A DNA stretch of 33,184 nt from Sporolactobacillus sp. CQH2019 (GCF_028765345.1 NZ_JARAJZ010000015.1:52306-85489); one strand, 5' to 3'; numbered from the stretch's first letter, positions 25,262 through 33,019 are shown. Notes: generated from the sequence alone by a model not told the origin. Numbers and translations: made by a program.

Positions 25262-25277
25262 AAAACACACCTTTCCC
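25249..25277 (-). promoter_or_regulatory. Hairpin sequestering the liaF ribosome binding site
   Basis: On the minus strand GGGAAAGGTG (25277-25268) pairs perfectly with CACCTTTCCC (25258-25249), leaving a 9-nt loop that holds the liaF ATG (25261-25259). The Shine-Dalgarno is in the 5' arm, so a folded leader would block initiation. A -10-like TACAAT on the minus strand (25283-25278) lies directly before it; a transcript starting there would lose part of the arm. Confidence 0.7.
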
Positions 25278-25352
25278 ATTGTAGCACCGTTTATTTGGAC
25301 TTGCTATAGATTATGAATACAGGAATTTCCGCGTGGCACGGGATTCCCGGGA

Positions 25353-25988
25353 TTATCCCTGTTTCTTTTCCAGCTCGCGTTCCAGCCGGCTGATGCGGGC
25401 ATCAATCGTGCTGTGATTGTAATCTGCGTTAATCTTCTGTTCCAGTCTGCCCAGATACATTTCGCTTTCTTCAAAACTTGAGAATGATTGTCCGAAGACA
25501 TTTTCAGGCCGGAGAACGCGTTCCATCCGAAGGTTGGCATTAGCGATATTTTCTCTGCTCATCAATTCCATTCTTTTCAGATACATATCTTTCAGTTTCC
25601 GCTTCATTTCGGCATATTTCTGTTCCAGCTGTTCCAGCTGTCTGAGCGTGGATTCATAGGAAGCTTTCAGACGCTCCGCTTTCCGGGCGTAGTCTTCCTG
25701 CTCCCGCAATGCAAATTCATACAGCTCGGTTTCCGAAGCCCGTTCGGCTATTTCGGCCTGATGCTTCCGTTTTTCGGCCATCTCGGCGGCGTGATGATAT
25801 TCTCTGATGAACGTATCTTTAAGCACATACTGGCGGTTGAGCAATTCGCGTACCCGTTCGGTTTCTTTTTCACAGCGGCGCAGATATTGATTGAGCATGG
25901 CAATCGGATTTTTCTGTTCTTTCTGGTCAAGCAGTTCATTGAGATCGGAGGCAATGGAATCCTTGATTCTTGTAAGTAAGTGGCTCAT
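25353..25988 (-). CDS. liaH: LiaH, PspA/IM30 (ESCRT-III-like) membrane-stress protein
   Basis: A 211-residue, almost fully helical coiled-coil protein of the PspA/IM30 family. It begins MSHLLTRIKDSIASDLNELLDQKEQKNP with an amphipathic N-terminus, then runs of heptads up to about residue 160, a SFSSFEESEMYLGRLE segment, and a C-terminal helix. LiaH assembles into large rings at the cytoplasmic membrane under antibiotic or envelope stress, recruited by LiaI. AAAGGAG precedes ATG. It is the second gene of the liaI-H-F-S-R unit; a GC-rich stretch after its stop may limit read-through into liaF. Confidence 0.93.
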   Translation of the reverse strand: MSHLLTRIKDSIASDLNELLDQKEQKNPIAMLNQYLRRCEKETERVRELLNRQYVLKDTFIREYHHAAEMAEKRKHQAEIAERASETELYEFALREQEDYARKAERLKASYESTLRQLEQLEQKYAEMKRKLKDMYLKRMELMSRENIANANLRMERVLRPENVFGQSFSSFEESEMYLGRLEQKINADYNHSTIDARISRLERELEKKQG

Positions 25989-26067
25989 TTTTTTCGCTCC
26001 TTTAAAATTGTTTTTCCTGTTTCGTCGTGCATGCCCCGGCTTTGGATCTGTAACGGGCTCAAACCGG

Positions 26068-26406
26068 TCACATCATTTCTTTCCACTGTTTTTCAAAATT
26101 GTCGAAAGGATCGTCCGGTTCGGGTTTGCTGGTTTTATTCTTTTTCCATGATTTGTACACGAAGTAAATAGCTGCAAGCGCAACGGCAGCGATGATCGCC
26201 GGTATATTGCCGATCGAGAAGAATAAAGCGATGATCCCGATCAGTGCCCAGAAAATTTTACTTCCGGCGGATCTTGCCCGGATGAATTTTCTGAAAGCGA
26301 AGTAAAGAATCGCCAGACTGATTAAAAGGGCGATCAGCGAACCGATATGCGCCATGAAAACGATAACGGCTATGACTCCAAGTACAATGAGTCCGAATTT
26401 TTTCAT
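26068..26406 (-). CDS. liaI: LiaI, membrane anchor for LiaH
   Basis: A 112-residue membrane protein. Three or more hydrophobic segments (about 5-20, 25-42, 53-85) are followed by a cytoplasmic tail rich in Lys and Asp/Glu and ending in FDNFEKQWKEMM. Size, layout and position in front of a PspA-type gene and the liaF-S-R genes match LiaI, which recruits LiaH to the membrane. The tail is longer than in B. subtilis LiaI as I remember it. GGGAGGA precedes ATG 26406. Confidence 0.85.
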   Translation of the reverse strand: MKKFGLIVLGVIAVIVFMAHIGSLIALLISLAILYFAFRKFIRARSAGSKIFWALIGIIALFFSIGNIPAIIAAVALAAIYFVYKSWKKNKTSKPEPDDPFDNFEKQWKEMM

Positions 26407-26936
26407 GACTGTTGTCCTCCCTTCCCTGATTCAATCATACAAAACGATGAAGGAACAGATAATGAGCCGAAGCTGTATTTTTATCTAGGGCTGAAGGCTT
26501 AAAGCATGGTTCCCTGCTGCGGATGGAGATCGTTCCGGGCTGAGCGCTGTCCGGCCGAATGAAAGGATTTACGGAAGAAAAAATGCCGGGGGTTCAACGG
26601 TATACCGCGATCAATCCGGAAATCCTGTTTGTCCTTTTAAGTTAAAAATGGTCTCTTGATGGAGGGAAAACAGAAGGCACTGATCCTTTGCGGACGGCGG
26701 TCTATGCGCCTGGACGCCGGCGATTCATGCGGACGGAAGTACCTTCGATGGAACCCCGGTGTTTTTCTGCGCCGATACCGTCGAAGTTCCATTTTCTTAT
26801 GTTCTGCAGCTGCCCATGCAGAGTTAAACCCCCTGAGTTTGGAACAGAGTTGTCCAAACTCAGGAGGTCCGTTCAGAATCGTGCCTTTAGGAGATTTTTA
26901 AGAAGGTTTGGAAAAAGTCCGGCCAAACAAAAGTCT
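26407..26936. other. Gap without genes between liaI and gsaB; two hairpins
   Basis: No convincing gene: an 81-codon frame on the plus strand from 26656 has no ribosome binding site and an unconvincing composition. Two foldbacks stand out. CCTGAGTTTGGA (26832-26843) pairs perfectly with TCCAAACTCAGG (26853-26864) around a 9-nt loop, without a T-run on either side. An imperfect one joins 26735-26751 and 26778-26790. The first may end gsaB transcripts on the minus strand. Confidence 0.55.
26434..26462 (-). promoter_or_regulatory. Candidate liaI promoter
   Basis: On the minus strand a -10 TATGAT (26439-26434) has a weak -35 TTATCT (26462-26457) 17 bp upstream, fitting an activator-dependent promoter. 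The DNA just upstream (26463-26505) holds AGCC/GGCT half sites and could bind LiaR, but I cannot match a defined LiaR box. Confidence 0.4.
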
Positions 26937-28229
26937 TTATTCGGCAAGCTTTGAAAATGCATAATCGACGGCGTCGAGTGTATCGTCAATGTCTTTCTCC
27001 GTATGCTCGGTTGTCAGAAACCAGGCTTCGTATTTCGAAGGAGCAAGATTGATTCCCTTTTCAAGCATGAGCTTGAAAAAACGGCCGAACATTTCGCTGT
27101 CCGTTGCTTTTGCTTCCTCATAGTTGGTCACTTTATGATCTGAGAAATACAGCGTCATCGCACCGACAATCCGGTTGATCGCAATCGGAAGATGATAATT
27201 TTCGTTAATCGAGAAAATGCTGTCCTCCAGCTTCTTTCCGAGGCGGTCCATTTCTTCATAGATTCCCGGGGTCTGCAGCACCTCAAGGCAGGCAATGCCG
27301 CTTGCCATCGAAAGCGGATTGCCGGCCATGGTTCCTGCCTGATAAGCCGGGCCAAGCGGAGCCACTTCGTCCATGATTTCCTTTTTGCCGCCGTATGCAC
27401 CGATCGGCAGGCCGCCGCCGATGATTTTGCCCATAGCCGTCAGGTCGGGAATGACGCCGAGGTAATTCTGTGCGCCGCCGTACATGAAACGGAAGCCTGT
27501 GATCACTTCGTCAAAGATGACGACCGATCCGGCCTTGTGAGCGATTCGTTTAATTGCTTCGAGAAAACCGGGTTCCGGCATCACCATGCCGAAATTGCCG
27601 ACAATCGGTTCGACAAGGACACCCGCAATATCGTCGCCCCATTTGTCAAAGGCCTGCTGAAGGGTATCGACATTATTATAAGGAACTGTTATGACTTCGA
27701 GCGCCGTGCTTTCCGTGACGCCGGCAGAATCAGGAGAACCGAGAGTGGAAGGCCCTGAACCGGCGGCAACAAGCACGAGATCAAAATGTCCATGGTAGCA
27801 GCCGGCAAACTTCAGAATCTTATTGCGGCCGGTATAGGCGCGTGCAACGCGCACGGTTGTCATCACAGATTCGGTTCCTGAGTTCGTAAAACGGACTTTA
27901 TCCAAAGAAGGAATGGCTTTTTTGAGCATAACTGCAAGTTCTGTTTCCAGTTTTGTCGGCGTTCCGTAAAGGACACCGAGTTCTGCCTGCTTCTTGATCG
28001 CTTCTGTGATGTGCGGATGGGCAAAACCGGTAATGATCGGCCCGTAAGCCGCAAGATAGTCGATATAGCGATTATCGTCTTCGTCCCAGAAATAGGCGCC
28101 CTTTCCTTTTTTCATAAAAACCGGAGCGCCTCCGCCTACCGCGGCAAAAGAACGCGACGGGCTGTTAACACCTCCGACGATATTTTCCAAAGCTTCGTCG
28201 TAAAGCCTTTCAGATGTTTTGATGTTCAT
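26937..28229 (-). CDS. gsaB: Glutamate-1-semialdehyde 2,1-aminomutase (GsaB)
   Basis: A 430-residue PLP enzyme that converts glutamate-1-semialdehyde to 5-aminolevulinate in the C5 pathway of tetrapyrrole synthesis. The Schiff-base lysine is K268 ([16 protein letters not shown]). VNSPSR (21-26), the TNSGTES phosphate-binding region (115-121) and [10 protein letters not shown] (239-248) are intact. The adjacent bcp and perR genes point to the GsaB paralogue rather than HemL, which sits in the hem operon in B. subtilis. The frame is open from 28334, but ATG 28229 has AAAGGAG upstream and gives the family start [14 protein letters not shown]. Confidence 0.92.
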   Translation of the reverse strand: MNIKTSERLYDEALENIVGGVNSPSRSFAAVGGGAPVFMKKGKGAYFWDEDDNRYIDYLAAYGPIITGFAHPHITEAIKKQAELGVLYGTPTKLETELAVMLKKAIPSLDKVRFTNSGTESVMTTVRVARAYTGRNKILKFAGCYHGHFDLVLVAAGSGPSTLGSPDSAGVTESTALEVITVPYNNVDTLQQAFDKWGDDIAGVLVEPIVGNFGMVMPEPGFLEAIKRIAHKAGSVVIFDEVITGFRFMYGGAQNYLGVIPDLTAMGKIIGGGLPIGAYGGKKEIMDEVAPLGPAYQAGTMAGNPLSMASGIACLEVLQTPGIYEEMDRLGKKLEDSIFSINENYHLPIAINRIVGAMTLYFSDHKVTNYEEAKATDSEMFGRFFKLMLEKGINLAPSKYEAWFLTTEHTEKDIDDTLDAVDYAFSKLAE

Positions 28230-28389
28230 GAATCCTGTCGCTCCTTTGAAATGAATGACTATTTCAGCTGTGCACTTATTTCGGGGGTCTCCCTCAGAGC
28301 GCCGGCCAGAATCAGTATCTAACACCCGGAGCAATTTTACAAGCCGTTCGGATTATTTCTGCTGGAAACGGTCTCCAAAACAGCGGCTT

Positions 28390-29016
28390 TTACTCAAACA
28401 TCCGATGATTCATTAACGACACAAAGTGTTCAAGAATGCGCGCGGTCAATCCCCAAATGGTCCGTCCTTTATAATCATAGAAAGTTTCGAGCATTTTCCG
28501 GCCCCTGAAGGAATAATGATGCCCGGCAACGATTCGTTCAAAAGGAAAATCCTGATCGATATCTGCTGAGAGGCTCAGCGTGTATTTTTCGGGCATCTGT
28601 TTCATCAGCCAAGGGAGCGGGATGGTAAAAATTTTCTCCACTTCCTCAGGATTGGGAACGGGAACGGTACCCGACTCGATCACGCCGACGAACGGATAGA
28701 TGAATAATTCGGATGTTGCGATACACGTTCCCATTCTTCCGATGATTTTGATCGATTCTCTGGGGACGCCGAGCTCCTCGCAGGTTTCCCGGATTGCCGT
28801 TTCCCGCAAAGTAGCATCTCTTTTTTCACTCCGCCCGCCGGGGAAGCACACATCCCCCGGTTGTCTGCTTAGCCGTTTCGAACGGACCTCAAGCAGGATA
28901 TCCCAGGTATCATCTTTCGGAATGAGAGGAATTAAGACCGATGACTTCATTGCCATGTCTTCGCCCATAATGGTGCCGTCATTTTCAATTCTTCTCTGAA
29001 TGCTGTTTAAATCCAT
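28390..29016 (-). CDS. NUDIX hydrolase, CoA pyrophosphatase type
   Basis: A 208-residue NUDIX protein. The box GGRSEKRDATLRETAIRETCEELG has Asp in place of the first canonical Glu, as is usual for CoA pyrophosphatases. The preceding LLEVRSKRLSRQPGDVCFPGG is the UPF0035/CoA-binding signature that separates this subgroup from other NUDIX enzymes. It probably hydrolyses CoA or oxidised CoA to 3',5'-ADP and phosphopantetheine. The frame extends upstream to 29067, but an extended -10 TGCTAAAAT lies in that part, so ATG 29016 (with GCGGGTGATC upstream) is the likely start. It precedes gsaB by 160 bp and may be co-transcribed. Confidence 0.86.
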   Translation of the reverse strand: MDLNSIQRRIENDGTIMGEDMAMKSSVLIPLIPKDDTWDILLEVRSKRLSRQPGDVCFPGGRSEKRDATLRETAIRETCEELGVPRESIKIIGRMGTCIATSELFIYPFVGVIESGTVPVPNPEEVEKIFTIPLPWLMKQMPEKYTLSLSADIDQDFPFERIVAGHHYSFRGRKMLETFYDYKGRTIWGLTARILEHFVSLMNHRMFE

Positions 29017-29134
29017 TTGATCACCCGCCGTCCAACTATTCTTTCCCATTTTAGCACATTCTCCCACAACCGATGCGGTCTATCGTTTGAGTAATTGTGT
29101 AACTTTTGAGAGAATAAAGGAAGAGGTGATTTTA

Positions 29135-30133
29135 ATGCAGGCAGTTGTTCATCAGGGCCATGCAGGTTTCGAGGGATTAAGCTACCGCACAGATTTTCCC
29201 GATCCTTCCGTAAAAGCGGGAGAGGTCAAAGTCGCGCTTAAATCAGCCGGGCTGAATCATCGCGATCTGTTTATCGTTCAGAAACGTCACCAGGCAGATG
29301 ATCCGGCGGTGATTATCGGTTCAGACGGCGCCGGTATTGTTTCCGAGATCGGGGAAAACGTTACCGCTGTCCGCGTCGGCGACGAGGTGCTGATCATACC
29401 CAGCCTTCGCTGGGAGAAGAAATCTCCCGCTCCGCCTGATGACTTTGATATTCTTGGCTTCCCGGATCACGGCACTCTTGCGGAGAGCATCGTGGTTTCT
29501 GAGAAGCAGGTCGCAGCAAAACCCGGCTATCTGACCTGGGAAGAGGCCGGAGTGCTTCCGCTTTCCGCCTTGACCGGATATCGTGCCCTTTTCACAAGAG
29601 GCGGATTGAAACCGGGCGATACGGTTTTCATCCCGGGTATCGGCAGCGGCGTCGCGACGTATATGCTGCAGATGGCCAAAGCGGTCGGTGCCAGGGCCAT
29701 TGTCTCTTCAAGAAGCCCGGAAAAACTGGACCGGGCCCAAACGCTTGGCGCGGATGTTTTGCTTGATAATGATCAGAACTGGACGGAAGCAGTCGAAGAA
29801 GGCTCCGTCGATCTGGTGATTGAGAGCGTCGGTGCCGCCACGTTCAACCGTTCGCTCGAATTGCTGAAACCGGGCGGGACAATCGTTGCTTTCGGCGCAT
29901 CGGCCGGTGATGAAGTTTCGATTAATCTGCGCCAGTTTTTCTATCATCAGTGGAATCTGCACGGGTCGACGATGGGCAGTATCGAAGAATTTCAAGAAAT
30001 GCTGAATGTATTTAATAAATATCAGATTCATCCGGTTATTGACAGGTCTTTTGAACTGAAAGAAGCCGGAAAAGCTTTGAAAAGACTGGATAAAAGCGTC
30101 CAGTTCGGGAAAATCGCGATTCTGATCGACTGA
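29135..30133 (+). CDS. Zinc-less MDR-family alcohol dehydrogenase/quinone reductase-like protein
   Basis: A 332-residue medium-chain dehydrogenase/reductase. The GroES-like domain covers about residues 1-130, with SAGLNHRDLFIVQ and IIGSDGAGIV. The Rossmann domain begins GDTVFIPGIGSGVATYMLQMAKAVGA, a GxGxxA-type NADP(H)-binding motif. The catalytic zinc Cys and the four-Cys structural-zinc loop of classical alcohol dehydrogenases are not evident, so a quinone reductase or enoyl reductase activity is more likely. The substrate is unknown. The frame opens at 29087, but ATG 29135 has GGAAGAGGTGAT just upstream. The gene is divergent from the NUDIX gene. The neighbouring redox genes (bcp, perR) suggest a stress role, by inference only. 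Confidence 0.85.
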   Translation: MQAVVHQGHAGFEGLSYRTDFPDPSVKAGEVKVALKSAGLNHRDLFIVQKRHQADDPAVIIGSDGAGIVSEIGENVTAVRVGDEVLIIPSLRWEKKSPAPPDDFDILGFPDHGTLAESIVVSEKQVAAKPGYLTWEEAGVLPLSALTGYRALFTRGGLKPGDTVFIPGIGSGVATYMLQMAKAVGARAIVSSRSPEKLDRAQTLGADVLLDNDQNWTEAVEEGSVDLVIESVGAATFNRSLELLKPGGTIVAFGASAGDEVSINLRQFFYHQWNLHGSTMGSIEEFQEMLNVFNKYQIHPVIDRSFELKEAGKALKRLDKSVQFGKIAILID

Positions 30134-30167
30134 CGGACCGGGAAAAGAAACGACCCGCTCATTACGG

Positions 30168-30203
30168 CCCCTGCCGTCGGACTCTTGTCCGACGGCTTCG
30201 GGG
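30168..30203 (+). terminator. Long GC hairpin after the MDR gene (terminator-like, no U-run)
   Basis: GCCGTCGGAC (30173-30182) pairs perfectly with GTCCGACGGC (30187-30196) over a TCTT loop, and an outer CCCC (30168-30171) can pair with GGGG (30200-30203). No T-tract follows on either side, so it may stabilise a 3' end rather than terminate. Confidence 0.5.
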
Positions 30204-30295
30204 ACCGATCATATAGATTCGGCTGCTCGAATCGGGATACCCGTGGAGAGTCGGCCGCAAAGGTTCTATAAACTCATTCTAAGGAGATTTTGATA

Positions 30296-30763
30296 ATGCT
30301 TAAAGCGGAGGAAACGGCACCTGATTTCACGTTGAAATCAACTGAAGGGAAGGATGTCTCTCTATCCGGTTTCAGAGGAAAAAACGTTGTGCTTTACTTT
30401 TATCCGAAAGATATGACGCCTGGCTGCACAACGGAGGCATGCGATTTTCGTGATCAGAACAGCCTTTTTGAAAATCTGAATACGAGGGTGATCGGAATCA
30501 GTCCCGATCCTGTCGAAAAACATCAGAAATTTGTAGAAAAGCACGGACTTTCTTTTACCCTGCTTTCGGATTCGGATCATCAAGTTTCGGAAGCGTACGG
30601 AAGCTGGCAAAAGAAGAAAAATTTCGGCAAGGAATACATGGGTATCGTCCGGTCAACCTTTATCATTGATAAAGAGGGAAAGATCGCCAAGGTTTGGCCT
30701 AAGGTAAAGGTCAACGGACATGTCGAGGAAGTTTTTCAATTCGTTAAAGAACATCTGAGCTGA
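30296..30763 (+). CDS. bcp: Bcp, thioredoxin-dependent thiol peroxidase (peroxiredoxin Q)
   Basis: A 155-residue cytoplasmic peroxiredoxin of the PrxQ/BCP group that reduces H2O2 and organic peroxides. The active-site block is YFYPKDMTPGCTTEACDFRD, with peroxidatic C44 and, five residues later, resolving C49, so it is the atypical two-cysteine form. ISPDPVEKHQKF, FGKEYMGI and RSTFIID are typical of the family. The TTG at 30290 is in frame, but AAGGAG (30281-30286) is 9 nt from ATG 30296. In B. subtilis its orthologue ygaF also lies between gsaB and perR. No PerR box is obvious before it. Confidence 0.95.
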   Translation: MLKAEETAPDFTLKSTEGKDVSLSGFRGKNVVLYFYPKDMTPGCTTEACDFRDQNSLFENLNTRVIGISPDPVEKHQKFVEKHGLSFTLLSDSDHQVSEAYGSWQKKKNFGKEYMGIVRSTFIIDKEGKIAKVWPKVKVNGHVEEVFQFVKEHLS

Positions 30764-30775
30764 CTTCGGTAGGGT

Positions 30776-30804
30776 AAAAAACCGGGACTTTCCCGGCTTT
30801 TTTT
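30776..30804 (+). terminator. Intrinsic terminator of bcp
   Basis: CCGGGA (30782-30787) pairs with TCCCGG (30791-30796) over a CTT loop and is followed by C and seven T. A-rich sequence on the left could extend the stem. Confidence 0.88.
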
Positions 30805-31480
30805 ATTCCATATTTATTGCCGTTTTTTAATTTCCGGCCCGCAGCCGAATAATAGTTCACAATTTTATGCCAAGCACATTTTAAATAAATAATTTTTTGC
30901 TCAACGGCCGCCTGCATCATTATACCGATGAAAGGCGGATGAAACTAAAATTCTTTATGGACGCGGCTTTTTAAACATTGCGTTATCATTTTTTCCATCC
31001 GGATTAAAAAGGCTAATGCCATGACATTTTTCGGGCATTAATGATATGTATCATTGCAGCAATGCTGTCGGCTTCTTCAGTAAAAATCCTTTAACAACAC
31101 GGATTTCTGACTAATGTACTGTCGCTTACCGGGAATAACGGATAACAGCAATGTTTCATAAATAAAGCAGAAAAATGATCATTCAGACTCACTTTTTCAC
31201 TGATTTGTGAACGACAAACGGATTTTTCCTGATATAATAAACTTCGGCGGCAATATTGACCGCCGATTCGCATCTGAACAAAAGCTGCAGATTTTCAATG
31301 CTTTTTAATACATAGAAGTGCCGGAAATGGATTAAGCTAATATTAGCTGTTCTTGTCCGGCGGATTGAGAAATATAAATGAATGCGCTTCAAAATGGCTG
31401 CGGTATGGCCTGAAAGGTTGTTCTAAACCGCTGCCGCCGGGGGGAAGCCTCCGTGTCTGTTTGTAAATGGTGCGCCAGCG
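30805..31480. other. Long AT-rich gap between bcp and perR, rich in palindromes
   Basis: No gene is supported. Two short open frames on the minus strand (31091-31273 and 31189-31392) lack ribosome binding sites. Inverted repeats include CCGCCT/AGGCGG (30908-30913, 30933-30938), TAATGCC/GGCATTA (31014-31020, 31034-31040), AATGATA/TATCATT separated by 2 bp (31040-31055), TCGGCGG/CCGCCGA (31244-31250, 31260-31266), and the palindrome AGCTAATATTAGCT (31335-31348), which is nested within GCCGGA/TCCGGC (31320-31325, 31356-31361). An extended -10 element TGATATAAT (31230-31238) lies just before the CGGCGG hairpin. A structured RNA of about 31245-31440 is possible. Confidence 0.5.
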
Positions 31481-31510
31481 TTGACAGAATCAGTCCGTTC
31501 AATGTAAACT
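31481..31510 (+). promoter_or_regulatory. perR promoter
   Basis: TTGACA (31481-31486) and TAAACT (31505-31510) are 18 bp apart. A start of transcription near 31517 would lie just before the first Fur-family operator. Confidence 0.7.
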
Positions 31511-31520
31511 GAAAATGTAA

Positions 31521-31535
31521 TTATAACTATTTTAA
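31521..31535 (+). promoter_or_regulatory. Per box (PerR operator)
   Basis: TTATAACTATTTTAA matches the Per-box consensus TTATAATnATTATAA at 12 of 14 defined positions. Its place just after the perR -10 element suits autorepression. Confidence 0.7.
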
Positions 31536-31554
31536 TTTGATAATCAATGTTCTC

Positions 31555-31569
31555 TGATTATGATAATTA
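31555..31569 (+). promoter_or_regulatory. Second Fur-family-like 7-1-7 operator in the perR leader
   Basis: TGATTATGATAATTA is a 7-1-7 inverted repeat with one mismatched arm pair. It agrees with the Fur consensus TGATAATnATTATCA at 11 of 14 positions and with the Per consensus at 10 of 14. Its left half also pairs with ATAATCA (31540-31546). Confidence 0.45.
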
Positions 31570-31598
31570 ATAATGTTTTGAAAGCGAGGTGCATGGCG

Positions 31599-32054
31599 AT
31601 GAGCAAAGATGCTGCAGCTGTTGAGAAAGCAATTAATTTGCTAAAAGATTCCGGTGTCAGGATTACACCGCAACGTCATGCGATTCTTGAATATCTGGTT
31701 ATTTCCGATGCACATCCGACGGCGGATGAGATTTATAAAGATCTTGAGCATAAGTTTCCGAATATGAGTGTCGCAACGGTGTACAATAATTTGCGTGTTT
31801 TTAAAAAGACCGGGTTAGTTAAAGAACTGACCTACGGCGATTCATCAAGCCGTTTTGATTTTTCGACAAAACAGCATTATCATATTATCTGCAGTAAATG
31901 CGGAAAAATTGTCGACTTCTTTTATCCGGGACTGGACGAGGTTGAAACGCTGGCGGCTCAGGTGACCGGATTTATTGTAGATCATCACAGGCTGGAAGTG
32001 TACGGAATCTGCCCGGAATGTCAGAGTAAAGAAAATAAAACAGATCAGGAATAG
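31599..32054 (+). CDS. perR: PerR, peroxide-sensing Fur-family repressor
   Basis: A 151-residue repressor of peroxide-stress genes. The winged helix contains [15 protein letters not shown] and [15 protein letters not shown] (recognition helix). Regulatory metal ligands H39, D87, H93, H95 and D106 match H37, D85, H91, H93 and D104 of B. subtilis PerR with a constant offset of 2. The structural zinc site is C98, C101, C138 and C141. Metal-catalysed oxidation of the histidines is the known sensing mechanism. The frame opens at 31560, but GAGGTG (31587-31592) best serves ATG 31599. The gene follows bcp and precedes an rRNA operon; B. subtilis has the same neighbourhood with two small genes between. 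Confidence 0.95.
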   Translation: MSKDAAAVEKAINLLKDSGVRITPQRHAILEYLVISDAHPTADEIYKDLEHKFPNMSVATVYNNLRVFKKTGLVKELTYGDSSSRFDFSTKQHYHIICSKCGKIVDFFYPGLDEVETLAAQVTGFIVDHHRLEVYGICPECQSKENKTDQE

Positions 32055-32096
32055 GGAATGGAATGGCTGCGCCTCACAGCTTCCGTTCATCGTAAC

Positions 32097-32124
32097 CGGA
32101 CCGGACATCATGGTCCGCTTTTTT
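32097..32124 (+). terminator. Intrinsic terminator of perR
   Basis: CGGACC (32097-32102) pairs with GGTCCG (32112-32117) over a 9-nt loop, followed by C and six T. It lies 42 bp after the perR stop codon. Confidence 0.8.
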
Positions 32125-32801
32125 GCGTGAAAACGGCTGTTACTCCGCCGGCCGCTTCTTCCGTATAAAACTGTGCAGGCCGGGACCAAACGGAGTCTGC
32201 TTTATATGGAATGGATCTTGACCATGTGATCTTTGAGCGGGATCCGCAGAAATTATGCGGGCTGTTCCGTGGCGCCAGCATATCGTTGAGAGGCAGACCC
32301 GACTGACATATTCGCGGGGCCTAAAAAAGTGCCGCTGCGGCCCGTTTACATTTATGTAAACGCAAAGCAGCGTGCATGCAGGACAGCCTGCGACTGGCCG
32401 CCTCACCGTTGACTGAGTCCGATGAAGCATGTACCGAAAATGGTTCATGGGCATGTTGTACAGGAGGACCGGGTGATTTGAGACCTTTTTCAAATGAGCT
32501 GATTTCAATGTCCGGGATCCTGCGTCCAGCACTCTTGATTGAGAGGACAGAAGAAAATGGGAACCCGGTTATCTGACGTGGTGCTTTTTGCCGGTAACTC
32601 CGGGATCCTGAGAAGAGCTTTCAACATGCCCGAGAGGGAGAACAGTTACTCAGACTAAAGGGAAAGCCGGTCTTTTTTTCGGATGCCGGATCCAACAACC
32701 GGAGAGTCGAACAATGATCCCGCCGAATCAGAGCCCGCCGGTCGTCTTTAGATCAGCGGGCCGCCTCATTTATTTACATTAAGGCTTTTAGTAAAATGAT
32801 A
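32125..32801. other. Gap without recognised genes upstream of the rRNA promoters
   Basis: I see no supported gene. A 130-codon minus-strand frame (32140-32532) and a 66-codon plus-strand frame (32376-32576) lack ribosome binding sites and recognisable motifs. The part 32594-32649 has nested inverted repeats (GTAACT with AGTTAC, CGGG with CCCG), and TCTTTTTTT lies at 32671-32679. This might be a decayed gene, a small RNA, or simply spacer. Confidence 0.4.
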
Positions 32802-32830
32802 TTGACGTATTCGCGAATACATGGTAAATT
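32802..32830 (+). promoter_or_regulatory. rRNA operon promoter P1
   Basis: TTGACG (32802-32807) and TAAATT (32825-32830) have a 17-bp spacer. A perfect 14-bp palindrome, GTATTCGCGAATAC (32807-32820), fills most of the spacer. Confidence 0.8.
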
Positions 32831-32914
32831 ATATGTCGTTGTTTTTAGACAGGCCGTAAATAATGGGACCGTTTCTGCTTTAGATTGCAAAATCGGTTTT
32901 AAAGATGAGGCTTG

Positions 32915-32943
32915 TTGACATGCATATTGATGCATGTTAAAAT
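32915..32943 (+). promoter_or_regulatory. rRNA operon promoter P2
   Basis: TTGACA (32915-32920) and TAAAAT (32938-32943) have a 17-bp spacer. ACATGCAT (32918-32925) and ATGCATGT (32930-32937) form a perfect inverted repeat that starts inside the -35 element and ends at the -10 element. Confidence 0.85.
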
Positions 32944-33019
32944 ATTTGTTGTCTTTTTGAAATCTCTTGTTGTTGAAGCAAATGCAACGCTTTGTGAATG
33001 ATTTTGATAGAAAAAGATG

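Noticed and set aside
31091-31392. Two short minus-strand frames in the bcp-perR gap
   Set aside because: No ribosome binding site and no recognisable motif. The region is better explained by palindromes and AT-rich spacer.
32140-32532. A 130-codon minus-strand frame upstream of the rRNA promoters
   Set aside because: It lacks a ribosome binding site and known motifs. It might be a remnant, but I cannot support it as a gene.
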